A stretch of 64,000 bases of DNA. Source: Rhodococcus oryzae. Lineage in GTDB: Bacteria; Actinomycetota; Actinomycetes; Mycobacteriales; Mycobacteriaceae. The stretch lies in NCBI RefSeq assembly GCF_005049235.1, contig NZ_SUMD01000001.1, positions 310,001-374,000 of the forward strand, in the 5' to 3' direction. Under the pieces are notes generated by a model. The model was given only the letters and a program-made list of their open reading frames with translations. It did no database searches and had not been told where the DNA came from. Of the stretch, positions 10,262 through 19,145 are shown piece by piece; positions within the stretch are counted from its first letter, which is position 1, and each line of letters opens with the position of its first letter. The position numbers were made by a program, and so were the translations under genes.

Positions 10262-11520
10262 CAGCGTGCCCCTCCCCTGGCCCCGGCACCCGCCAGGCCC
10301 GCCATCCTGGCCCGATCGACCACCTGCGGCAGCGCCGCGATCAACGCATCGACGTCGGAATCGGTCGAGGTGTGTCCCAACGAGAACCGCAGCGACCCGC
10401 GCGCGACGGTCGGGGCGACGCCCATCGCGATGAGCACGTGACTGGCGCTGGCGACCCCGGCCGTGCACGCCGACCCGGTCGAGCACTCGATCCCCGCCGC
10501 GTCGAGCAGCATCAGCAGCGAATCACCCTCGCAGCCGGGAAAGGTGAAGTGCGCATTGCCGGGCAGTCGCTGATCGCCTGCCGGGCCGTTCAGCACCGCC
10601 GTCGGCACGGCAGCGCTGACCCCGGCGATCAGCCGCTCGCGCAGCCTGATCAGCTCGACGGAGCGGGAATCCATGTCCGACACGGTCTTCCGCAGCGCGG
10701 TCGCCATCGACACCACCGCGGCGGTGTCCAGGGTGCCCGCACGAAGGTCGCGCTCGTGGCCGCCGCCGTGCAGCAGCGGCACGCACCGCACCTGACGGCC
10801 GAGCAGCAACGCGCCTGCGCCCTGCGGCCCACCGAACTTGTGCGCGGCGATGCTCAGGGCGGAGAGCCCGCTGGCCGCGAAGTCCACCGGCAGCTGCGCA
10901 ACGGCCTGCACCGCGTCGCTGTGGATCGGGACCCCGAACTCGGTGGCGACGGCGGCGAGTTCGGCGATCGACATGATCGAGCCGACCTCGTTGTTCGCCC
11001 ACATGACGGTGACGAGCGCGACCTCGTCGGCGCTCGCGGCCAGCTCGACGCGCAACGCATCGGGGTCGATGCGGCCGTGCCGGTCCACCGGCAGCCACGT
11101 CACCTCGGCGCCCTCGTGCTCCACCAGCCACTCGACCGCGTCGAGCACGGCGTGGTGCTCCACGGCGCCCGCGATGATCCTGCGGCGTCGCGGGTCGGCG
11201 TCGCGGCGGGCCCAGTAGATGCCCTTGACGGCGAGGTTGTCGCTCTCGGTACCCCCGGAGGTGAAGATGACCTCCGACGGCCGTGCGCCCAGGTCGGCCG
11301 CGATGGACTCCCGCGCCTCCTCCACCCGGCGGCGGGCCGCGCGGCCCGAGCCGTGCAGCGAAGACGCGTTGCCCACCGTGGCGAGCACCGCGGTCATCGA
11401 CTCGATGGCCTCGGGCAGCATCGGCGTCGTCGCGGCGTGATCGAGGTAGACCTGGGATGGCGCACTGGACCGCAGGGTGGCATCACTGCGGTTGGAGGCG
11501 CTCGGGTGGGGCGTTGTCAT
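10261..11520 (-). CDS. iscS: Cysteine desulfurase (IscS/NifS class)
   Basis: This 419-residue PLP enzyme removes sulfur from cysteine as a persulfide for tRNA thiolation and Fe-S assembly. Visible features are [10 protein letters not shown], the HHAVLD site, HSDAVQA, the PLP-lysine segment [12 protein letters not shown], and the sulfur-carrying Cys in STGSACTAG. About 20 residues precede the core fold. An internal start would shorten this, but none has a better ribosome site. It is upstream of mnmA with a one-base overlap. There is no scaffold IscU alongside, in line with a role as mnmA partner. Confidence 0.94.
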   Translation of the reverse strand: MTTPHPSASNRSDATLRSSAPSQVYLDHAATTPMLPEAIESMTAVLATVGNASSLHGSGRAARRRVEEARESIAADLGARPSEVIFTSGGTESDNLAVKGIYWARRDADPRRRRIIAGAVEHHAVLDAVEWLVEHEGAEVTWLPVDRHGRIDPDALRVELAASADEVALVTVMWANNEVGSIMSIAELAAVATEFGVPIHSDAVQAVAQLPVDFAASGLSALSIAAHKFGGPQGAGALLLGRQVRCVPLLHGGGHERDLRAGTLDTAAVVSMATALRKTVSDMDSRSVELIRLRERLIAGVSAAVPTAVLNGPAGDQRLPGNAHFTFPGCEGDSLLMLLDAAGIECSTGSACTAGVASASHVLIAMGVAPTVARGSLRFSLGHTSTDSDVDALIAALPQVVDRARMAGLAGAGARGGAR

Positions 11521-11584
11521 GACCTGACCAGGATAGCCCGTCGCCCGGGGGCCGCTGCGACCGCGACTGTGCTGGTAGGCGCGC

Positions 11585-12448
11585 TCACGCCGCCGTGGTC
11601 TGACGCTCCTCCATGCTGTCGAGGATGTCCTGCACGGTCAGGTCCGCGCCGAGGATCTCGCGCGCCGCCCGCTCGCAGCGCCGCGCCAGCTCCCTGCGGT
11701 CGGCGCCCGGCTCCTCGAGGGGCGCGAGCAGGACCTCCACGTCGAGCCCGCGCAGCCCGACCGTCCGGCGTAGCGATGCGGCCAGCGTCTGGTCCCCGAC
11801 GAAGCAGGCCGTGGTGTCCAGCCGCCCGTCCGGTGTGCAATACCTGATCCCGACGGGCTGCACCAGCGCGCCTGCCGCGACCGCGGACTGGAACAGGGCG
11901 GGGCGGAAGCTGCCATAGGCACGCCCGCACCAGGTGGTCCCCTCCGGGAAGGCCACCACCCGTCCGCCGGCCCGCAGCCGCTCCGCGGCCTCGTCGACCG
12001 CGCCTGGCAGCTCGGACAACCGCGCCCGGTCGATCGGGATGATCCGCATCCGCCGCGCCAGGGTCCCGAGCAGCGGCCAGTCCAGCAGGTCCGCCCTGGC
12101 CACGAAGTCGGCGGGCCCCAGCGCGCAGAGCACGAGCACATCGGCCCAGGAGACGTGCCCGGCCACCACCAACACACCCCGTTCCCCCGGGTCGAGGTCG
12201 AGTCCGCGCTCGTCGCGCACCCGCAGCCGCATGCCCAACCCGCGCAGCGCGGCCCGCGAGTAGCCGCGCTGCAGCGAGCGGCGCCAGGATCCCGGCAGGA
12301 CCCCACCCGCCAGCAGAACGGGCAGCGAGAGCAGCATCGCCGCGAGCATCGCGCACCGAGCGGCCTTCCGGGCCAGGCCGGCCCGCTCCGCCGCGGTGGG
12401 CAGGCAACCGTCGCCGCAGGGGCTCGAGGGCATCCAGTCGTGCGTCAT
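11585..12448 (-). CDS. PlsC-type 1-acyl-glycerophosphate/lyso-lipid O-acyltransferase (OlsA-like)
   Basis: This 287-residue protein has a hydrophobic N-terminal helix ([21 protein letters not shown]) and the LPLAT/PlsC motifs: GHVSWAD (H-x4-D catalytic pair), the basic block after [18 protein letters not shown] (acceptor site) and the VQPVGI block. It should acylate a lysolipid at the membrane. The ATG overlaps the TGA of the upstream OlsB-like gene by four bases (ATGA). In ornithine-lipid producers OlsB and OlsA form this same N-acyl then O-acyl pair, so lyso-ornithine lipid is a plausible acceptor. Phosphatidic acid synthesis is the alternative. It corresponds to the mycobacterial Rv3026c type. 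Confidence 0.88.
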   Translation of the reverse strand: MTHDWMPSSPCGDGCLPTAAERAGLARKAARCAMLAAMLLSLPVLLAGGVLPGSWRRSLQRGYSRAALRGLGMRLRVRDERGLDLDPGERGVLVVAGHVSWADVLVLCALGPADFVARADLLDWPLLGTLARRMRIIPIDRARLSELPGAVDEAAERLRAGGRVVAFPEGTTWCGRAYGSFRPALFQSAVAAGALVQPVGIRYCTPDGRLDTTACFVGDQTLAASLRRTVGLRGLDVEVLLAPLEEPGADRRELARRCERAAREILGADLTVQDILDSMEERQTTAA

Positions 12449-13260
12449 CGGACGATCATCGGGACGGCGGCGGCGGCCGACCGCAGCCGGCTCAGGTAGC
12501 GCTCGTCGGCCTCCGCCATGCCCAGCAGGGCCACGAAGTCCGCGACACCGAAGTCGGGGTCGTGGGCGGGCTCGCCGCAGATCGAGGCGCCAAGGCGCAG
12601 GTAGCCGCGCAGCAGCGGGGGCAGCACCGTGCGGGCGGGGGCCGCGATCTCGTCCAGGCCGGGCACCGGCCGCAGCGGACGCACCCGGAGGTCCGGGGCG
12701 GTGGCGTGCGCGTCGAGCAGTCGGTCGCGGACCCCGCGCACGTTCGCGCCCGGCAGATCAGTCGGCCGGGCCTGCATCGGGACCGACACGCAACCCATGG
12801 CCCAGCGGTAGCCGGTGAGCTCCAGGTAGTTGAGGATGCCCGCCCACATCAGGCCCAGCACCGAACCGGAACGGTGATCGGGGTGCACGCAGGCCCGGCC
12901 CATCTCGACGAGCTGTGGGCGCAGCTGGTCGAGTGCGGAGAGGTCGAACTCGGTGGCGGTGTAGAGCCCGCCCGCGGCGATCGCGGCGTCCGGGGTCAGC
13001 ATCCGGTAACAGCCGACGACCTCGTCGGCCAGCTCGTCGCGTACCAGCAGGTGATCGCAATACTCGTCGAAGTGGTCGGCGTCGAGACCGTCGGAGATGC
13101 CGCGAACCGCGCCTTCGAAGCCCGGTTCGGCCGCGAAAACCTGGTATCGCAGCCGCTGCGCTGCGATCCGGTGCTCGCGGTCCGAGGACAGCAGCAGGGT
13201 GTATCTGGGGACGGTGGTGACGCTCGGGCAATCGTTGATGAGGACCGGCGTTGTCGTCAT
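12445..13260 (-). CDS. OlsB-like GNAT N-acyltransferase (hemolysin-like family)
   Basis: This 271-residue protein matches the OlsB/hemolysin-like acyltransferase family: LRYQVFAAE, DADHFDEYCDHLLV, VVGCYRML, LVEMGRACVHPDHR, LMWAGILNYLE and GCVSVPM occur in family order. OlsB transfers a 3-hydroxyacyl group from ACP to ornithine to make lyso-ornithine lipid. The ATG at 13260 opens MTTTPVL; a GTG at 13290 is an alternative and neither has a strong ribosome site. It overlaps the OlsA-like gene (ATGA). Family fit is good, while the actual amine acceptor is inferred. It corresponds to the mycobacterial Rv3027c type. Confidence 0.82.
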   Translation of the reverse strand: MTTTPVLINDCPSVTTVPRYTLLLSSDREHRIAAQRLRYQVFAAEPGFEGAVRGISDGLDADHFDEYCDHLLVRDELADEVVGCYRMLTPDAAIAAGGLYTATEFDLSALDQLRPQLVEMGRACVHPDHRSGSVLGLMWAGILNYLELTGYRWAMGCVSVPMQARPTDLPGANVRGVRDRLLDAHATAPDLRVRPLRPVPGLDEIAAPARTVLPPLLRGYLRLGASICGEPAHDPDFGVADFVALLGMAEADERYLSRLRSAAAAVPMIVR

Positions 13261-13339
13261 GCCCGAAGGGTCACCGAGCCGGGCGGCCACCCGGCATCAG
13301 GTCGGTGTCGTGTCGATGCAACTTCGGTGAACACGACGA

Positions 13340-13369
13340 CGGCCCCGTTCCCAACAGGGAACGGGGCCG
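13340..13369 (-). terminator. Perfect 13-bp hairpin downstream of etfA
   Basis: CGGCCCCGTTCCC (13340-13352), the loop AACA, and its exact complement (13357-13369) lie 19 bases past the etfA stop on the minus strand. No T tract follows, so it is a strong stem but a non-canonical intrinsic terminator. It separates etfBA from the acyltransferase pair. Confidence 0.65.
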
Positions 13370-13387
13370 CCGAAAGGTGACGCGGGA

Positions 13388-14344
13388 TCAGCCCTTGTGA
13401 GCCTTGACCGCCTCGGTGAGCTGCGGTGCGACGTTGAACAGGTCGCCGACGACGCCGTAGTCCGCGATCTCGAAGATCGGGGCCTCTTCGTCCTTGTTGA
13501 CGGCGACGATGGTCTTCGACGTCTGCATGCCTGCGCGGTGCTGGATGGCGCCGGAGATGCCGAGCGCGATGTACAGCTGCGGGGAGACCGTCTTACCGGT
13601 CTGACCGACCTGGAACTGGCCCGGGTAGTAGCCCGAGTCCACGGCGGCACGCGAGGCACCGACCGCGGCGCCGAGCGAGTCGGCGAGCTCCTCGACCACG
13701 CTGAACTTGTCGGCGCTGCCGACGCCACGGCCACCGGAGACGACGACCGACGCCTCGGTGAGCTCGGGGCGGTCGCCGCCGACGATCGGGTTGCGCGAGG
13801 TCACCTTGACTGCGCTCTCGTCCTGAGCAGGCACCTCGACGGTGACCTGCTCGGCGGCACCGGCCTGCGGCTGGGCCTCGACGGCACCCGGGCGAACCGA
13901 GATGACCGGGACCTCGCCGTTGGCCTTGGCCTCGACGGTGAACGCGCCACCGAAGATCGAGTGCACGGCGCTGCCGTCGGCCTTGACCTCGATGACGTCG
14001 CTGAGCAGGCCGGAACCGATCCGCGCGGCAAGACGTCCGGAGACCTCTTTGCCCTCGGTGGTGGCGGCGGTGATCACGGCGGCCGGTCCGGCGGACTCGA
14101 CCAGGGCGGCGAGGACGTCGACCTTCGGGGTGATCAGGTAGCCGTCGATGTCATCGGACTCGGCGACGTAGATCTTCGCGGCGCCCGCGGCGGCCAGGGC
14201 CTCGGCGAGCTTCGCCGCGGTTCCGGCCGGGCCCGCGACGACCGCGGCCGGCTCACCGAGCGCGCGCGCTGCGGTGATGAGCTCGGTGCTGACCTTCTTG
14301 AGCGCACCCTCGGCGTGCTCGACGAGCACAAGTACTTCTGCCAT
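13388..14344 (-). CDS. etfA: Electron transfer flavoprotein alpha subunit
   Basis: This 318-residue protein has the ETF-alpha layout: an N-terminal alpha/beta domain ([17 protein letters not shown]) and a C-terminal FAD-binding domain ([92 protein letters not shown]). With EtfB it accepts electrons from acyl-CoA dehydrogenases and passes them to the membrane quinone pool. It follows etfB after 44 bases in one operon. Mycobacterial counterparts are called fixB. Confidence 0.97.
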   Translation of the reverse strand: MAEVLVLVEHAEGALKKVSTELITAARALGEPAAVVAGPAGTAAKLAEALAAAGAAKIYVAESDDIDGYLITPKVDVLAALVESAGPAAVITAATTEGKEVSGRLAARIGSGLLSDVIEVKADGSAVHSIFGGAFTVEAKANGEVPVISVRPGAVEAQPQAGAAEQVTVEVPAQDESAVKVTSRNPIVGGDRPELTEASVVVSGGRGVGSADKFSVVEELADSLGAAVGASRAAVDSGYYPGQFQVGQTGKTVSPQLYIALGISGAIQHRAGMQTSKTIVAVNKDEEAPIFEIADYGVVGDLFNVAPQLTEAVKAHKG

Positions 14345-14388
14345 TGCTGTCTTCTCCTACGTGTGGGTCTGCTGGTTGAGGGGCGCGA

Positions 14389-15189
14389 TCAGATGATCTT
14401 CTGGCCGACGAGGTAAGCGGCGATCTTGCTGCCGCCATCGCCCTCGTCGGCGACGCGCTCACCAGCGGTACGCGGGGGCTTGGGGGTGGACGCGGTGACG
14501 GTGGTGCCCGCGTTCGCGACGCCAACGGTCTCCGGGTCGACGCCGAGGTCGGCGAGGGTGAGGACCGAAACTTCCTTCTTCTTCGCGGCCATGATGCCCT
14601 TGAAGGACGGGAAGCGCGGCTCGTTGATCTTCTCGGTGACCGAGACGATGGCGGGCAGCGAGGCCTCGAGGCCGAAGATGCCCTCGTCGGTCTCGCGCTC
14701 GCCGGTGACCTTGCCGTCGGCGACGGTGAGCTTGCGCAGCTGGGTGAGCTGCGGGATGCCGAGGTACTCGGCGATGATGGCCGGAACGGCGCCGACGCGG
14801 CCGTCGGTGGCCTCGTTGCCTGCGATGATCAGGTCCGCAGGCTCATCGTTCTCGAAGCCGATCTGGCCGAGCGCGGCGGCCAGGGTCCAGCCGGTCTGGA
14901 TGGCGTCGGAGCCGTGCAGGGCCGGGTCGTTGATGTGAACGGCCTTGTCGGCACCCATGGACAGCGCCTTGCGGATGGCATCGGTGGCGCGGTCCGGGCC
15001 GGCGGACAGCACGGTCACCTCGCCCCCCTGCGCCTCCTTGATGAGCAGGGCCTCCTCGACCGCGCGCTCGTTGATCTCGTCGAGCACGGCGTCCGCGGCC
15101 TCGCGGTCCAGCGTGAAGTCACCATCGGTGAGCTTGCGCTCGGACCAGGTGTCAGGAACCTGCTTGATCAAAACGACGATGTTCGTCAT
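14389..15189 (-). CDS. etfB: Electron transfer flavoprotein beta subunit
   Basis: This 266-residue protein starts MTNIVVLIKQVPDTW and carries the ETF-beta signature around residues 120-165 (DLIIAGNEATDGRVGAVPAIIAEYLGIPQ), which binds AMP and docks dehydrogenases. The start at 15189 has AGGAGGT about 13 bases upstream. Longer in-frame extensions run into the promoter region and are rejected. It is first in the etfBA operon, divergent from the MGLP-locus methyltransferase, with an inverted repeat between the two genes. Confidence 0.96.
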   Translation of the reverse strand: MTNIVVLIKQVPDTWSERKLTDGDFTLDREAADAVLDEINERAVEEALLIKEAQGGEVTVLSAGPDRATDAIRKALSMGADKAVHINDPALHGSDAIQTGWTLAAALGQIGFENDEPADLIIAGNEATDGRVGAVPAIIAEYLGIPQLTQLRKLTVADGKVTGERETDEGIFGLEASLPAIVSVTEKINEPRFPSFKGIMAAKKKEVSVLTLADLGVDPETVGVANAGTTVTASTPKPPRTAGERVADEGDGGSKIAAYLVGQKII

Positions 15190-15310
15190 GGGTCTTCGTC
15201 GACCTCCTGTGTATTTCTGCCTGATGATCGAGAGCAGCTCCACGCCGAGGAGGAGCGCTCGCGTAACCGTCTCGTTCGCACGTCGGGTGTGCGTCAGATT
15301 ACCCCATGTT

Positions 15311-15330
15311 AAGTTACCCGCTAGTAACTT
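15311..15330. promoter_or_regulatory. Inverted repeat between etfB and the MGLP-locus methyltransferase
   Basis: AAGTTAC (15311-15317) and GTAACTT (15324-15330) form a perfect 7-bp dyad separated by six bases, about 44 bases before the methyltransferase ATG and 122 bases before etfB. Its size and position fit a TetR-type operator in a divergent promoter region, but the regulator is unknown. Confidence 0.45.
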
Positions 15331-15373
15331 GGGTGGGAAACCTCGTCCACCATAACGGCCAGGAGGATCATTC

Positions 15374-16273
15374 ATGCCTGTGATGTGGACCACCCCGACC
15401 AGTTCTGACACCGAGGGCACTAACCTCCCAACGGTGAGCGATTCATCTGTCTCGACCCCGGCCATGTCCGTCGACGCCGATAACCACCCGACGGCTGCCG
15501 AGGCGACCCCGCAGCCGAGCGAAGCGACCCTGCCGCTGACCGGCGAGCGCACCGTCCCGGGCGTGCCCGAGGAGAACTACTGGTTCCGCCGTCACGAGGT
15601 GGTGTACCGACAGCTGCTCGAGCGCTGCGCCGGCCGCGCCGTCCTCGAGGCCGGGTCCGGAGAAGGCTACGGCGCCAACATGATTGCCGACGTGGCCGAG
15701 AAGGTCATCGGGCTCGACTACGACACCTCCGCCGTCGAGCACGTGCGGGCCCGATACCCGCGCATCGACATGCGCCAGGGCAACCTCGCGGACCTCCCGC
15801 TGCCCGACGCCAGCGTCGGGATCGTGGTCAACTTCCAGGTGATCGAGCACCTGTGGGACCAGGCCCAGTTCCTGGCCGAGTGCTTCCGCGTGCTCACCCC
15901 CGGCGGCGAGCTGCTGATCAGCACCCCGAACCGGATCACCTTCTCCCCCGGCCGGGACACCCCGCTCAACCCGTTCCACACCCGCGAGCTCAACGCCGCC
16001 GAGATGACCGAGCTCCTCGAGGAGGCCGGCTTCGTCGTCGACCTGATGACCGGCGTGCACCACGGCTCCCGCCTGCGCGAGCTCGATGCCAAGCACGGCG
16101 GCTCCTTCATCGACGCCCAGATCGACCGCGCGCTGGCGGGCGAGCCGTGGCCTGCGGACCTCGTCGCCGACGTCGAGGCCATCACCGTGGACGACTTCGC
16201 GCTCACCGAGCCCGACATCGACGCCAGCCTGGACCTGGTCGCCATCGCGCGGAAGCCCGCGGTGTCAGGGTGA
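15374..16273 (+). CDS. SAM-dependent methyltransferase of the MGLP/polymethylated-glucan locus
   Basis: This 299-residue class I methyltransferase has motif I LEAGSGEGYGANM (residues ~92-104), acidic GLDYD, and a motif IV/post I region around VVNFQVIEHLWD and LTPGGELLISTPN. AGGAGG lies seven bases before the ATG. The first 50 residues are Thr/Ser/Pro-rich and probably disordered. It overlaps the GH57 gene by four bases. The trio methyltransferase, GH57 and GT4 corresponds to Rv3030-Rv3032, linked to 6-O-methylglucose lipopolysaccharide synthesis, so a sugar O-methyltransferase role is likely. Confidence 0.85.
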   Translation: MPVMWTTPTSSDTEGTNLPTVSDSSVSTPAMSVDADNHPTAAEATPQPSEATLPLTGERTVPGVPEENYWFRRHEVVYRQLLERCAGRAVLEAGSGEGYGANMIADVAEKVIGLDYDTSAVEHVRARYPRIDMRQGNLADLPLPDASVGIVVNFQVIEHLWDQAQFLAECFRVLTPGGELLISTPNRITFSPGRDTPLNPFHTRELNAAEMTELLEEAGFVVDLMTGVHHGSRLRELDAKHGGSFIDAQIDRALAGEPWPADLVADVEAITVDDFALTEPDIDASLDLVAIARKPAVSG

Positions 16274-17835
16274 GCCAGCCGACCGGAGTTGCGCAGGAAC
16301 CGGGCATGTTCTGCCTGGTCCTGCACTCACACCTGCCGTGGTTGGCGAACCACGGCCGGTGGCCCGTCGGCGAGGAATGGCTCTACCAGTCCTGGGCGGC
16401 CACCTACCTGCCCGTCGCCCGCGTGCTGCGCACGCTCGCCGCGGAAGGCCGCACCCGGCTGCTCAGCCTCGGCATCACCCCGGTGCTGGCGGCCCAGCTC
16501 GACGACCCGCACTGCCTGGCCGGGATGCACCACTGGCTTGGCAACTGGCAGCTGCGCGCCCACGAGGCAGCGGGTATGCGCGACCAGGCGCACCGCGACC
16601 TCGGCGCCCGCGAGCACCGACTCGCCGCGGAGGCGCTGACCGACTTCGAGGAGCGCTGGGCGCACGGCGGCTCGCCGGTGCTGCGCGGGCTCGTCGACGC
16701 CGACGCCATCGAGCTCCTCGGTGGACCGCTGGCCCATCCGTTCCAGCCGCTGCTCCATCCACGGCTGCGCTCGTTCCAGCTCAGCGAGGGCCTCGCCGAC
16801 GCCAAGGCACGTTGGGGCACAAAGCCCTCCGGGATCTGGGCACCCGAGTGCGGCTACACGCCCGGAATGGAACGGGAATACGACGCCGCCGGCGTGCAGC
16901 ACTTCATGGTGGACGGCCCGTCGCTGCGCGGGGACACCTCCCTCGGCCGCCCGGTCCGCGAATCCGACGTGGTGGCCTTCGGCCGCGACCTGCAGGTCTC
17001 GTACCGGGTGTGGTCGCCGAAGTCGGGCTACCCGGGCGACGGCGCCTACCGCGACTTCCACACCTACGACCACGACACCGGCCTCAAGCCCGCACGGGTC
17101 ACCGGCCGCACCGTCGACTCGAAGGACAAGGCGCCGTACGACCCCGAGCTCGCGGCCGCCGCCATCGATCGACACGTCGCGGACTTCGTCGACACGGTCA
17201 GGTCCCGGATGCGCTCGGAGAGCGAACGCATCGGCAGGCCCGCGCTCGTGGTGGCCGCCTTCGACACCGAACTGTTCGGACACTGGTGGTTCGAGGGTCC
17301 GCAGTGGCTGGAGAAGGTCCTGCGCGCGCTGCCTGAGGCGGGCATCCCGGTCGGCACCCTCTCCGATGCCAGGGCGGCCGGCTTCGTCGGCGAACCCGTC
17401 CAGCTCGCCGACTCCTCCTGGGGCAGCGGCAAGGACTGGCGGGTCTGGGCCGGCGATCAGGTCGCCGACCTCGTGCAGCTGAACACCGAGGTCGTGCAGA
17501 CCGCGCTGGACGCGGTGGACAAGGCCCGCGGGGCGCAGCGCGCGCCCGGTCGGCCGGAGCTGCGCGATCGCGTCAACGACCAGATCCTGCGCGAGGCCAT
17601 CATGACCGTGCAGAGCGACTGGGCGTTCATGGTCAGCAAGGACTCCGCCGCCGGGTACGCCCGTGACCGCGCACACCTGCACGCCCACGCCACCCGGGAG
17701 ATCGCGGGCGCCGTCGCCGCGGGTCACCTGGACCGGGCGCGGCAGCTGGCCGACGGCTGGAACCACGCCGACGGGCTGTTCCCCTCGCTGGACGCCCGGC
17801 GACTCCCCGACGACGCGATCGGTGGTCCCGCATGA
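16270..17835 (+). CDS. GH57 family alpha-glucan branching enzyme-like protein
   Basis: This 521-residue protein matches GH57 branching enzymes: an N-terminal LVLHSHLPWLANHGRWPVGEEWLYQSW, the nucleophile segment GIWAPECGYTPG, and the acid segment AAFDTELFGHWWFEGP. The C-terminal helical part has WGSGKDWRVWAGD and DWAFMVSKDSAAGYARDR. It would cleave alpha-1,4 glucans and re-attach them as alpha-1,6 branches in the cytoplasm. The GTG start overlaps the methyltransferase TGA (GTGA), and its end overlaps the next glycosyltransferase (ATGA), so all three are translationally coupled. It is the Rv3031 type, shared by glycogen and MGLP pathways. Confidence 0.92.
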   Translation: MSQPTGVAQEPGMFCLVLHSHLPWLANHGRWPVGEEWLYQSWAATYLPVARVLRTLAAEGRTRLLSLGITPVLAAQLDDPHCLAGMHHWLGNWQLRAHEAAGMRDQAHRDLGAREHRLAAEALTDFEERWAHGGSPVLRGLVDADAIELLGGPLAHPFQPLLHPRLRSFQLSEGLADAKARWGTKPSGIWAPECGYTPGMEREYDAAGVQHFMVDGPSLRGDTSLGRPVRESDVVAFGRDLQVSYRVWSPKSGYPGDGAYRDFHTYDHDTGLKPARVTGRTVDSKDKAPYDPELAAAAIDRHVADFVDTVRSRMRSESERIGRPALVVAAFDTELFGHWWFEGPQWLEKVLRALPEAGIPVGTLSDARAAGFVGEPVQLADSSWGSGKDWRVWAGDQVADLVQLNTEVVQTALDAVDKARGAQRAPGRPELRDRVNDQILREAIMTVQSDWAFMVSKDSAAGYARDRAHLHAHATREIAGAVAAGHLDRARQLADGWNHADGLFPSLDARRLPDDAIGGPA

Positions 17836-19076
17836 AGGTCCTGATGGTCTCCTGGGAGTACCCGCCGGTGGTGGTCGGCGGGCTCGGCAGGCACGTGCAC
17901 CACCTGGCCACCGAGCTGGTGCAGGCCGGCCACGAGGTGGTCGTGCTCTCGCGGCGCCCCACCGGCACCGACGCGTCCACCCACCCGACCATCACCCACA
18001 TCTCGGAGGGCGTGCTGGTGGTGGCGGTCGCCGAGGACCCGGCGCACTTCGTGTTCGGCGAGGACATGCTGGCCTGGACCCTCGCGATGGGGCACGCCAT
18101 GGTGCGCGCGGGCGTCGCGCTCGGCAAGCCCGGGCTCGGCGACGGCTGGCAGCCCGATGTCGTGCACGCGCACGACTGGCTGGTCGCGCATCCCGCGATC
18201 GCGCTGGCCGAGTACTTCGACGTGCCGCTGGTCTCCACGCTGCACGCCACCGAGGCCGGCAGGCACAGCGGCTGGATCTCCGGGACGATCAACCGTCAGG
18301 TGCACTCCGTGGAGTGGTGGCTGGCAAACGAGTCGGACGCGATCATCACCTGCTCCGCCTCGATGGAGGAGGAGGTCACCGAGCTCTACGGTCCGCAATT
18401 GCCGCCGATCACGGTGATCCGCAACGGGATCGACGTCACCACCTGGAACTACCGGCAGCGCGCGCCGCGCTCCGGCCCGCCGCGGCTGCTGTTCGTCGGC
18501 AGGCTCGAGTACGAGAAGGGCGTGCAGGACATCATCGCTGCGCTGCCCCGGATCCGGCGCAGCCACCCGGGCACCACGCTGGCCGTCGCGGGCGAGGGCA
18601 CCCAGTTCGAGTGGCTTCAGCAGGAGGCGCGGTCCAACCGGGTCCTGCGCTCGGTGGCCTTCCTCGGCAGTCTCGACCACACTGAGCTGCTGGGCTGGCT
18701 GCACGCGGCGGACGCGATCGTGCTGCCCAGCCGGTACGAGCCGTTCGGCATCATCGCGCTCGAGGCGGCGGCGGCGGGCACCCCGCTGGTCACCTCCACC
18801 GCGGGCGGGCTCGGCGAGGCCGTCGTCGACGGCGTCACCGGCATGTCCTTCCTACCCGGCGACGTCGAGGGGCTGACGTCGGCGGTGCGCGAGGTGCTCG
18901 ACGATCCCGCGGCCGCGCAGCGCCGGGCCGACGCGGCCCGCGAACGGCTCACCGCCGACTTCGACTGGCACAGCGTCGCGCTCGACACCGCGCAGGTCTA
19001 CCTGAGCGCCAAGCGACGGGTGCGACACCCGTTGGCGCGCCCCGACATCCCGCAGCGGCCGCTCCCCGGCCGGTAG
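17832..19076 (+). CDS. GT4 glycosyltransferase, alpha-1,4-glucosyltransferase of the MGLP/glycogen locus
   Basis: This 414-residue GT-B enzyme has an N-terminal acceptor domain (MKVLMVSWEYPPVVVGGLGRHVHHLA with the glycogen-synthase-like GG loop), a linker, and the donor domain with LLFVGRLEYEKGVQDII and the E-x7-E motif in SRYEPFGIIALEAAAAGTP. It should extend alpha-1,4-glucan from a nucleotide-sugar donor. It is the Rv3032 type, for which a role in methylglucose lipopolysaccharide and glycogen elongation has been reported in mycobacteria. It is last in the coupled trio and is followed by a 24-bp perfect hairpin. Confidence 0.92.
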   Translation: MKVLMVSWEYPPVVVGGLGRHVHHLATELVQAGHEVVVLSRRPTGTDASTHPTITHISEGVLVVAVAEDPAHFVFGEDMLAWTLAMGHAMVRAGVALGKPGLGDGWQPDVVHAHDWLVAHPAIALAEYFDVPLVSTLHATEAGRHSGWISGTINRQVHSVEWWLANESDAIITCSASMEEEVTELYGPQLPPITVIRNGIDVTTWNYRQRAPRSGPPRLLFVGRLEYEKGVQDIIAALPRIRRSHPGTTLAVAGEGTQFEWLQQEARSNRVLRSVAFLGSLDHTELLGWLHAADAIVLPSRYEPFGIIALEAAAAGTPLVTSTAGGLGEAVVDGVTGMSFLPGDVEGLTSAVREVLDDPAAAQRRADAARERLTADFDWHSVALDTAQVYLSAKRRVRHPLARPDIPQRPLPGR

Positions 19077-19086
19077 GCGGCTCCGC

Positions 19087-19136
19087 CGCCTGTGCGCGGT
19101 TGACGAGTCCCTGGACTCGTCAACCGCGCACAGGCG
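19087..19136. terminator. 24-bp perfect inverted repeat, bidirectional terminator candidate
   Basis: Bases 19087-19110 are the exact reverse complement of 19113-19136, leaving a two-base centre (CT). It lies between the convergent glycosyltransferase (stop 19076) and acyltransferase (stop 19146). There is no T tract. Location suggests termination in both directions. The stem is longer than most intrinsic terminators. Confidence 0.7.
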
Positions 19137-19145
19137 CGCAGCGCC

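Noticed and set aside
15443-16096. Minus-strand open frame of 217 codons under the MGLP methyltransferase
   Set aside because: It is the reverse shadow of a well-supported methyltransferase with a strong ribosome site, and it lacks one of its own.
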